Source: Drosophila pseudoobscura (lineage: Eukaryota > Arthropoda > Insecta > Diptera > Drosophilidae). From it: 64,000 nt of DNA. How positions within the stretch are numbered: position 1 is the first letter of the stretch; the number at the start of each line of letters is the position of its first letter. Below the pieces are notes generated by a model. The model saw nothing but the letters and a program-made list of their open reading frames with translations, ran no database searches and was not told where the DNA came from. The DNA is taken from NCBI RefSeq assembly GCF_009870125.1, contig NC_046679.1, forward strand, positions 21,018,001 through 21,082,000, written 5' to 3'. Made by a program: the position numbers and the translations under genes. Positions 26,160 through 35,954 of the stretch are shown here, one piece after another.

Positions 26160-27423
26160 TGCGGCCTCATTTAAACAGCCGCTTAGAACCAATTGGACCT
26201 CATTTCACACCTCAACTACAGTCCAAAGACCAGGACTCTTCTAATTTCTATTAGAGCCCCCTTGAAACTCTTTAAGCCCTCCATTTATCTGTTAATAACC
26301 CTGATCTGGTGAGCAAAACAATTCCAGATCATGTGTATTTTTTATATCCATTACGTTTATTTTTTGTTTGAATGTAAATTAAATTTAAATTACACTGCCA
26401 CAGCATTTCTAAATATACTTTATATATTTTGGTTGGTTTTTTCGAATGCATCTATGCCTTAATTGAATTTCGTTTTATCTTCAGTTTCATATAATAGGGT
26501 TTCTTTTTGGGTTAAAATAATCACAAACACTTGGTTTTTTTTTTGTTCTACTTTCAGTGGATTTTGTGGCAACTTGAAATATAATTTTATCATATTTTTA
26601 AAAGGGAGAAGAAACGTACATTCATTCATATATTGTATATGTTTTATTGTGTTGTGTTTTTCACTACTCTTCTGCGGAAATCAATTGCAACATTTTGGAG
26701 GTGTTTTAGTTTAAATATTGTTTCTTTTATAGTAAACTTAAAATTAGTTAAATCGAGAATAATATACAATGTTCAGGCCCATATAATGCCACATCAATCA
26801 TTCATTAATCAAATTTTGTTTGCTTTAATTTCATTTGTTTTTGTTTTGTTTGTTTTTGTGTGTGTGTTTGTTTCAAATTAAAAATACAAACTAATTCCAT
26901 GAATCACTCTGTTGCACGTGTTTGGGGTTTGTTTGACTAAAGAAAAAACATAAAAAATAATTAATCCGAAATCAAAATCAGTAAAATAAAAAACAATTTT
27001 AAATCTTAAATGTGGTATTTTTTGCGTTTTGTTTTGGTAAATTTTGTAGGCGGGTGATTCTTCTGTGGTTCTGTGCCAATCGTGCGATTAGGTTTGTAAA
27101 ATGTATATAAAATAAATCACAATTTTTATACGCATATATATGTACGTGTGTGTGTGTGTGTGTATTGTGTGTGCCTGTGTATTTTGTGGGCGTGACGGAC
27201 TTACAGGCCAGCACAAGATCTGGGGGGGGCCTACATATTTATTAATATTTAATAATAAACATTCGTTAATTGTTTAAAACAAAGCAGCTGGCAGCCACAC
27301 AGCTCTCTCTCTCCTTCTCTCTCTTTGATTCTCTCCTGAAAGCGAACCCAAACGAAAAATAATTCTTGATTAGAAAACAAAAAGTGTTATTCTTTGGGAA
27401 TCGATGACGACTAAGGGGGAATC
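26160..27423. other. intergenic DNA and gzl 3' UTR
   Basis: T-rich DNA without a gene. Read on the minus strand, AATAAA motifs (TTTATT on +) such as 27238-27243 could end the gzl transcript. A short (GT)n lies near 27145-27175 and a CT tract near 27302-27335. Confidence 0.45.
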
Positions 27424-29515
27424 TCATATGAGAAACTGACGATCGGCAGCACTGTGTGGCAATGCGGCCACGCCTATGCCGCCCTGCGTGGGCGTCTGCA
27501 GGAACGCCGAATCATTGGCGGCCGCTGGCGTATTGATTGCTATAGGTTCGTAGATGGAGCGATGCGGTGGCATATCGTCGTCATCCTTGAACGAGCCGCT
27601 TAAATTCGGATTAAGGATGTTATTCGAAGCGGGCGTGGCAACGGCAATTGTCCCCGTTGTTGATGTCATTGCAGTCGTTGCAGGCAGCCCCATCACGGCA
27701 CTAGTTCCAGACTCTACGTGCTCCAGATATGGAGGTGCTGCCACACTAATCGCAGTCGCCGGACGACGAAACAGGAAGCTGCCAAAATGCATTCAGAATT
27801 AGCGTCCAGACACACAAAAAGAAATACAATGAAAAATAGGCATTACCCAAAGCTGATGCGCGACCAAATCGAGGGACGTGCTTCGTTCAACTGTCGAGCG
27901 AGATGTGCGGGTAGATTTGGTGCACGATCGAATGGATTCATGCGCTCATGAGTGGACGACGATGAGGTGGCCGGAAGTGAGGCAGAGTCCAGCAGGGCTG
28001 TTCCCAAAAACAAAGAGAATTTACTAAATGATTCAATCAATCAGCAGAGCCGCAAGCGCACCATTCTCATCATCCGAGCTTTGAGTCTCCTGCTCCTCAA
28101 ATGGATTCCGACCAGCATCAGCACGTCGAAAGGTGCCGTGGCGTGTGGTGCCTCCAGCAGCAGCAGCAGCAGCAGCTGTTGCCACACTTGAGCTACTGCC
28201 AGCCGCTGCTGCACTGGCAGCGGATGAGGTGGACCCTTGACCACCCTGCCTGCCACCGTTTGGCTGCTGTTGCAGCAGCGGCGTTGTATCATCATCCGTG
28301 TCCGTGACACTATCCAACGAAGGCTGTCGATTCCGACTTGCACGCGTCTCGCCTTTCGTAAAAACCTTGCGCTTGCAAATGGGACAAACGCGACGATTTT
28401 CGGTCAGCCAGGGATCAATGCAATGTGTATGATAGGCTGCAAGATAAAGATATACGTATAAATATATATGTATTATCTACTGGATTACAGCGATCTTCGC
28501 TTACGATGTGAGCATGGTAGCACACGCAGCTTGTCATCCTCAACGAATTCATCCAGACAGATCACACAGGTATCATATTTATTGTTCGTATTGTTCTTTG
28601 TGTAGCGCCGCACAGGCAACTTCTTCAGCATGCTCTTGGGCAGTCGATGGCGACGCAGGCGACGCTGTTCGCGTATGCATTTATATATCATATAGATGAC
28701 CTAAAGGACGAAAAACAAACCATGAATGAGATGTAAATAGGGACATGTGAATCAATCAAAGATTGAATCGCCCCTACCATGATGAGAAAGCAGAGGCCAA
28801 TCAATATGGAGAAGGGCAATATCAATTGTGTGTTGATATTGAAGGGCAGCTCATCGTTGATGATTAGCACCACTTCGGGCGTGAAATATGTGGCCAGCGC
28901 CTTACCCGTTGTGTGGCCCACGAAGACGGAGGGTATGTGTATGCCCGACTGATTATCGGCGGACATTTGCTCTGCAAATTGGAGACATAATTAGTAAGAC
29001 AATCGGCAGGGAAGTCACTTGATTGCGGCGGGTATGCGCTGGTGCCGGAGCTGCTTACCCAAGTCATCCCCTTCATTATTGTAGACAATCACAGCTGAGT
29101 AGCTTGCATTCTGTGCCATACGCACCTTCGTCTCAAAGGTGCACCCACCGCCGCGTGATATCAGTGCCACAAATTTGGCCGCTGATGGATAAAGCAAATG
29201 CGGTGGCCTGCTCAGCGTATCACAACCATAGGAATGGGGCATGGCAGGCACCACATACACCTTGAGACCATTCGGCGGCAGTAGAGGACCAAATTGTGCT
29301 GGCAAATCATTGAATTCTTCGATCAACTGCCAAAAGAAATATCAACAAATGAGTATTGGTTGTTGTGTCAAAGGAAATACACATGTATATAGAATACTTG
29401 CCTGATTTGAGATGCGTCTGTAGACGAGCACATGTCCACTGACCACAGCCGCTTCATGGCAGACCAGACACAGACCCAACAGGGCCAGTACGTGGCAGCT
29501 CTTTCTTGTGGTCAT
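27424..29515 (-). CDS. gzl: PA-TM-RING E3 ubiquitin ligase Godzilla (RNF13/RNF167 class)
   Basis: Seven exons on the minus strand: 29402-29515, 29059-29326, 28778-28971, 28505-28700, 28062-28436, 27847-27997 and 27424-27778, giving 550 residues with consistent phases. A signal peptide (core [19 protein letters not shown]) leads a protease-associated domain ([38 protein letters not shown]). A membrane segment of about 25 residues follows ([20 protein letters not shown], about 175-198). The RING-H2 finger runs from about 237 to 278: CVIC, PCSHPYHTHC, then CPIC. The tail is Ser/Ala-rich and ends DRQFLI. In flies this family works on endosomes and controls membrane traffic, for example through VAMP3/synaptobrevin ubiquitination. 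The first intron uses a GC donor (CAG then GCAAGT). An upstream in-frame ATG at 29620 would put the signal peptide too far inside, so 29515 is preferred. Confidence 0.92.
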
Positions 29516-30569
29516 GATGCTGCTACTGCTGCTGCCTGCCGGCCTGCAACTTGTGGTTTTTCGTCGAAATATTATTCCTTCTACACTGATGTTATTGCTG
29601 TTGCCCCTCGTTGTTTCCACTGCTGTTGCTCCTGCTGCTGCTGCTGCTGCTTTGTGCTGTCGTCACCATTCGCACTATTCGCATCTCTCATCTGTTTGCC
29701 ACAGCCTGGTGTTCTTTTTTTTAGGACTGCAATTGTAAAAGAAACAGAGTTTATAATGCCAGCTCAAGTCAAAGGCAAACAAACAGCTCAGCTGATAAGA
29801 TAAACGGCTTGTGATCGTTATTTTTATATTTTTTCGTGTACGAGTATGAGTATGCGTATTGATTATTCCACAAAAAGTATACTTTTGGTCTCCCCATTAC
29901 AGCTGTTGCCCGAAACCGGAGACGGAGACGGAGACAGAAACAGAGACCCATGAAAATGCATTTTCAAAACTTATGTAAGCAATCAGCGCATTTCGCTGAC
30001 GTCGCAACGAAACTGTCTGCGGCTATGCTTTGGCCCGTGATTGAGCTCAATTTGCCATCAATTGAAGCGGCATAGATTTTAGAAACTTCTCCGATAAATA
30101 GCCCGCCGAATCTGTGTCACGAATGGGGGCTCTTCAGCCGGCTTAAGCCCTAGGGAATGATGAATCACAGCCCAAAGTTTCAGAGACTTCCAGAATGCAA
30201 TCACACAAATGTGGAAATTTTTCACCAAAAAATGTCCAAAGTAGAGTTTTTAGCATGTACCGCAAATATGTCACTAATAATAAGTCTTAAATGTATAATT
30301 AAATAAGGGAAAACGTCACAGGCATTAGCACATCGTCGTGTATAGAAATGTGGCTACAAAAGAAGACAGAGAAACAGCAGCAGCAGCAGAAACATTAATG
30401 AGAACGTGACTTTTATTGGATGAACAAATAATAAATAAATAAATACTCGATTGGACAGAGACAGCCAGGGGCTCTAGGAGAGAGGGTTTTGTAATTCAAA
30501 CGGAGAAACGCGTGGATGCGATAAGATTTCGAAGGGAGATCCATTTCTAATTGCAACACCCGCGAGTTG

Positions 30570-30570
30570 G

Positions 30571-30609
<39 letters not shown>
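30570..30609. repeat. (GT)n microsatellite
   Basis: About 20 GT units. Confidence 0.9.
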
Positions 30610-30610
<1 letters not shown>

Positions 30611-30695
30611 CAGCGAGGTAATTGTTGATTTATTGTAAACAAATCGAAGTTGAGATTGTTTTGCGGAACAGCTGTATTGCCTGGCAGCTTAAACA

Positions 30696-30705
30696 AACAG
30701 CTGAT
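30696..30705. promoter_or_regulatory. AWCAGCTGWT core-promoter E-box (Ohler motif 5)
   Basis: AACAGCTGAT matches the motif enriched at Drosophila housekeeping core promoters. It lies about 1.2 kb upstream of the gzl start and may belong to its promoter. Confidence 0.3.
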
Positions 30706-31973
30706 TCTTGATTTTAATCGGAAATTTGTTGTTTAGAAGTGAATTAAGTACACAATGGATACATTTCCATATAATGTAAGCAAAGAAGCGATTCTAGACT
30801 GGAGTTCTTTCTAGTATTCCAGTTTCCATTTTATGCAAAACAAACTAAGTTCCTAGAATACCCTCATTGGCATTGGAACCGTTTCCCAGGTGGAGGGAGA
30901 TTCTTATCAAGGCTGCCAGGACCGTCTTTTTCCTTATTAATGATAGCGGGCAAGGCTTTTTCGTTACAGCTTATTTTTTGCATTAATCCGCTTCCACTGA
31001 AGGCTGTCACACACGCGTTACCCACCCCACCTACGCACACACACACACACATACACACGCATGGGTGGCAATACCTTGAACTTTACAAGGCGTACATCGC
31101 ACGAAACAACGCGAATTCAAGGTTTTGCTTTACATACCAATACACTTGTAATATCTGTATTTGTACCTGTAGTGAAAAAGGGACAACAGGTGTAAAGGGT
31201 TGAAGCGACCATCAAAAGCCATCACCGACTAAAACACTACATTTTTACCAACAAATTAATGCACTGGCTTTTGTTATGCTTTTTTTTGTTAGGCGTATCT
31301 CTCTCCGTCCGCATATGTGTGGGTGGGTGGTGCTTTCATGTGTGTATGTGTGTTGCTGCTTAATTAACACCACAACAAAGCAGCTGAGCTGATTTCCTGT
31401 CTTATTTGGCCTTTTATTCACGTACACCCCATTGAGAACTCACTCGGTTATTGTTTATTTCAGGAATTCTGTTGATTTTGGCTGCTACTGTTTTGCTGCT
31501 TGAGGGTTTATTTCTGCAACCGATTTTTTTCTCTCTCAGCACTCGCTCGCCTTTTCGCCAGCACTCGTCGCCATCGCAAAACAATTGCGTTCTATTTTGC
31601 TGCTATTCTAGGACACTGCACGATATCTATGCGTCGGTAATATTCAACAGGGACACTGGCGCAGATCGTTATTGAGCATGGCAGTCGAGAAATCAGGATT
31701 TGACTTGGTAATTATTGGATATTTATTTTTTTTTTACATTCCCCCACACGGACTTGTGCTTCGCGATAACCGTTAGAGATGACTGTTGAAACCATCGGTT
31801 GGACTATCGATGTTTTGGTGCGTCGATGTTATCGCTTCTACCAACCAGGGGTAAATAAAATAATAAATAAAAACAACTTCAAATTCTTCAAGATGTGGCC
31901 CTATCTTAGGGCAATTTGAGCTTAAATTTAATGAACGTGAAGTGTAAAAATCTTACAATCACATGTCTACAGC

Positions 31974-33897
31974 CTATTTAATCCACAAATACATCTTTCC
32001 TTGGATGGTGTGCTTCACGGGATTGATTTTCTTCAATATTTTTGTCATAGTCTCCACAAGGCGATCGCTCGAGACGCCAGTCTTTTTGTTCTTGAACTTG
32101 GTCAGCAGCTCGGTGGCAGTCAACGGCTTACGCTTGAGATACCGCCGCACTGCCTCCTCGGTTATGCCATAGTCCCTGAAAAAGAAACATGGTTAGGAAA
32201 ACTGTATTTAAAGGGGATTTAAAGGTTGAACTTACTCCACTTTGCTTCCAGAAAAGGATGTGGGCAGCGAAGTGCTGATTTCGTTTTTGGTCCGCTTGGC
32301 CGGCGTGCTGGTTGGACTGTTACTGGTGTCCGAGCCAGTGAGATCGCTGGGCAGGCTGTTCATCTTGCGTTTGTTGACATCGTTGTTCGCTGGCGTGGGC
32401 GTGGAAGAGCGCGATTTGTTGACATTGCTGCTGGTTGATGGCTTGTTGTTGGTGGCACTCTCCTTTTCCTTTTCCTTCTCCTTTTCTTTGTCCTTGGGGA
32501 CGACCTTCTTTTTGGGTGGCCCATTGCTGAGATCATCCTCGGAGTCTGTGCTGTCCGTACTGAAGTCCGTGGAGGAGTCGCCACCGCTGCCGTTTGCCTT
32601 CGCCTTCTTGTCATCCTTCGAGGGTTTCTTCTTCTTCTTGTCCTTAGAGGCTTCGTCTTTGTTCTTTTCCTTCTTCTTTTTCTCACCATCCGCCTCATCC
32701 TTGTCCGACTCATCCGACTTCTTCTCGTCCTCATCTTCCTCGTCCGATGTAAGCAGCTTCCGTAGAGCATCCTCCTCTGCAACGCCCTTCATGTCCTTGT
32801 CCAGCTTGGATTCGGGATCGGGTTCACTGTGGGCAGCAACAAGTGTGTCAACAAGTGGGAATCAGATAAAAGATAATGACGAGATAGACATACTCTTCAC
32901 TGGACTCGGTGTCGTAGTCCATTTCACGACCCTCTTCATCGCCATCGTCCGACTCCTCGAACGCCTCGTCGTCCACATCGCGCTTTTTCTTCTTTTTGTC
33001 GGCGCCCTTTTTGCCCTTGCCCCCCTTGGACTTGCTGCCATCGTCGCTGTCCTCCTGCTCCTTTTTCTTCTTCTCCTCCTCGTCTTCCGAGTCGGACTCG
33101 TCCTCGGAATCGATCCACTCGTCCATGTCGGTGATTTTTAGCTCTTTGGACTTTTTGGTCGCTGCCTTAAGTAGTTTTGCCTCCTCCGGATCCTGCTCCT
33201 CCTCCTCGTCGCCACGCAAACGCTTGCGCAACATAAGCGAGAAGTAGTTCATGACCTTCTTTCGACGACCGAACTCCTGCTCCGCCTCCTCCGCCGATAG
33301 AGATTTGTATCTCTGAATGGGTTGGAAATTGTACCACTCGTTCAGGGGATACGCCTCGATGGCACCATCCGGGGCATGGGTGAACACATAGAATGCTGCA
33401 TTCTCACCCACACCGCCCTCCCGAATGCCCTTGAACTTTTTCCCCATCTTGCCACCGACTTTCAATATCCAGGGCTGTGCTTCCGGCCTGTACTTGCGCG
33501 CTATGATCCCAAACTTCTTGCGGCGTGCCTCCTCTCGCTGATCTCGATTGTACTCGGAGCCGGCCCCAAACTTGGGCTGATCCTCGTCCATCCCTCGAAA
33601 CTCCTTCATATTGTTTTCCCTCTCCAGTTTCACATTTCGCCATTGGGCGAAATCCACATTCAGTGTGGCATTGAAACGCATAACATGATGCTTCTTTCGC
33701 ATCTTGGGCACCCGGATCTTAAACTCCTGGACATTCGAGGAGGATGCTGACGCCGTTGCTGCAGACGTGGAGCTGTTGCTGCTGCTGCCGCTGGCGGCGG
33801 CGCTTGGCTGCTCATGAAAGTAGTAGTGGGTGTAGTAGAAAACTTAACCAAAAACAAGACAAGTGCTGCTTACTGTGGACTTTGATGCACTCGACAT
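31974..33897 (-). CDS. TfIIFalpha: TFIIF alpha subunit (RAP74)
   Basis: Minus-strand exons are 33874-33897, 32894-33807, 32236-32826 and 31974-32175, with phases fitting and 577 residues in all. The first exon encodes just MSSASKST. The RAP30-binding N-terminal domain follows (KIRVPKMRKKHHVMRFNATL, FAQWRNVKLERENNMKEFRG, QPWILKVGGKMGKKFKGIRE, AFYVFTHAPDGAIEAYPLNE). A long central region of alternating acidic and Lys-rich tracts comes next. The C-terminal winged helix (YGITEEAVRRYLKRKPLTAT, ELLTKFKNKKT, ending YLWIK) binds the CTD phosphatase Fcp1. The protein is a general initiation and elongation factor for RNA polymerase II in the nucleus. The acceptor of exon 2 is a choice between GAG|CAG|CCA positions; the one giving STPSAA is preferred. 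The start lies 235 bp from the divergent zinc-finger gene. Confidence 0.97.
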
Positions 33898-34132
33898 AAT
33901 TTTTATTCAATTTGATCCTACTACTAATACTTTAAGCTTACAATTTAAAAATGGTGTGTTTTTACTAAAAATTTATTCATTGCAGAACTAGCGATGTGAG
34001 GATGGCAGTGATGCATTCCGATAGCCACCAAGTGTATCGAAATCGACCTATCGCTTTCATTTGATGGATGCGATGTCAATTTTGTGCGTCTAAAAGTTGT
34101 TTTGATTGAATTTCAAGAAATTTGATTCAAAA
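33898..34132. promoter_or_regulatory. bidirectional promoter of TfIIFalpha and zinc-finger gene
   Basis: Only 235 bases separate two divergent start codons. The interval contains TATCGAAATCGACCTATCG (34033-34051), a pair of half DRE-like sites, and no TATA box. This is typical of shared housekeeping promoters. Confidence 0.5.
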
Positions 34133-35768
34133 ATGTCGCGAAATATGATGCTGACGGACGAACAAAGCAGATTGAATGCTCGCCTGGAGGCGCACATGGT
34201 GTACATATGCCCTGAGTGTGGAAAGGCCTTCCGGACACAGGCCGAGTGGCGTCAGCATCTAAATACAGTGAGTAATGCGGTCCCGTCCCTCCTGGTAGCT
34301 AAAATCCATTCTTCCTTTGCAGAAACACGACTATCTGAAGAAGACATTTTCGGACTTTAACTTTATCGAAATCGATGAGCGTTTCCATGAGTGCCAGATC
34401 TGCTTTAAGTGGGTGGAAAATGCACATAAGACAATCGCTCTGCTGCAGTACCATTATTTCATGCACTTGGACCACAGCGAAACATATCGCTGTGTGCACT
34501 GCCGCATGGCATACACCAGGAGACGGGCACTCAATGGCCATCTGTTGGACACGCACATTCGGGAGATTGAAAAGTACGAAGCGAAGCTGCGACAAATGAA
34601 AAGGAATCCGAACCCCAACGCATCTGCCACGACAACGGTTGCGGGACGACTGCTACCGAAACGTCGCGGTCGTCCGCCAGGGACAGTGGGCGCCAGACGT
34701 AGGGATCTGCTACAAAAGGCCCTAATGGACATTGATTTGCAGGCAGAGGAGGATAAATCCTCCCCAAACAAGCCGAATGTGAGTGAAGTAAACCTGGACA
34801 GATGCCTGACGGCGTACGAGGATATTGTGCGCAAGGAGGAGGAACAGACTCCCAAGGATGAGGCCGATTTGGATGCCCTTTGCCAGGAGTTTTTCGATGA
34901 TCCCGAAGCCGCCGAAGCAGAAGGGGATGCGGAGAACAAAGAGATGGTCATCATTGAGATCGATGCTCTTGGCAAGGATGAAGTGGCGCAGCTACAGAAG
35001 GAAATGAAGACAGATCCAGAGAATTCCGCGGGCGCTGTTGGTGCAAACAGCGTCAAACGGCGACGCATTTCCGCCAGCCCAAATCGAGAATCCGATACGG
35101 AAATCTCCACCAGCGGACTTATGAAACTCTTAACCTTTTTATGTCCGAAATGCGGCAAGGAGGTCAACTCCATGGATGTGTGGCGGGAGCATGTGTTCGA
35201 GAAGCACGACTTTGAGCATTACATTGAGAATAGCTTCAAGATCCTGGAGGTTGGACGCAAGAGCATGTGTCTGCAGTGCCACGAGATCCAGCCCACCACC
35301 AAGAGATCCGAGCTGCAGAAACATTGCTTCAAGCATCTGCCCTATCGATCATATCTCAAGTGCACCCTTTGCAATCGCACCAAGACCAGTATGTCCAAAA
35401 TGTTCAATCACGTACGGTACAATCACCAGTCGGAGCTGCAGCGCAAGAACAAGACACAGCTGCTCATCAAGACAGAGCCCAAATGGATCAGTCCCAACCA
35501 CAATCGGCATTCGGTCAAGAGAGAAAACGAGAAAGAAGGCTCTGACGATGAGGAGTGCTACACCTGCAACCACTGCCACAAGTCGTACAAGACCCAATGG
35601 CGCTACCACCGACATCTGGCCACGTGTACAAGAGAAAGCAGCGGCAGTGGCAGTGTGCGCCCTGCTACCCCCATACAAGCGGGCGTTGATGCCCTGATGA
35701 GTCATTTGCGTGAGGGACGAATGCGCATGAATGATATTTGGAAAACGATGCAATTACAGAAGTTATAG
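34133..35768 (+). CDS. C2H2 zinc-finger protein with AT-hook-like motif
   Basis: Two exons, 34133-34267 and 34323-35768, join in phase 0 to give 526 residues. The intron lies between the helix and the last His of finger 1 (CPECGKAFRTQAEWRQHLNT then KH). Further fingers are an atypical CQICFKWVEN type with a wide His spacing, CVHCRMAYTRRRALNGHLLD-TH, CPKCGKEVNSMDVWREHVFE-KH, a CLQCHE/CTLCNRTK pair with HCFKH and HVRYNH, and CNHCHKSYKTQWRYHRH near the end. A basic PKRRGRPPG segment near residue 166 resembles an AT-hook and suggests DNA binding. An acidic region separates finger 3 from finger 4. It is presumably a nuclear DNA-binding regulator; its target is unknown and I cannot assign a gene name. 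The 3' end converges on the CAP gene, 186 bp away. Confidence 0.9.
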
Positions 35769-35934
35769 ATAGTCCTGAATCGTAGTGAATTCAAAAAATG
35801 TATGTGTAGTAACGAGTATAAAAAAGAAAAACAAACATACAAGATTTATGCAGTGGAGCGCATATCATTTCCATTTAATTCAACATTGATTTATTTATGA
35901 AAAAGGATATTCTCTAGGCTCTGGAACATCTGCA

Positions 35935-35940
35935 TTTATT
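35935..35940 (-). terminator. poly(A) signal of the CAP gene
   Basis: AATAAA on the minus strand (TTTATT on +), about 15 bases beyond the CAP stop codon. Confidence 0.6.
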
Positions 35941-35954
35941 CAGCATTCAACCAT

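Larger units (their letters stand above)
29516..31973. other. gzl 5' region and TfIIFalpha 3' region
   Basis: No coding exon was found. A minus-strand acceptor (AATTGCAG, ending at 29727) suggests a spliced gzl leader. Promoter-type sites include AACAGCTGAT at 30696-30705 and TATCGATG at 31805-31812. (GT)n lies at 30570-30609. Confidence 0.45.

Noticed and set aside
32242-33141. 299-codon + strand frame antisense to TFIIF-alpha
   Set aside because: Caused by the Lys/Glu/Asp/Ser-rich coding strand; the minus strand is unmistakably TFIIF-alpha.
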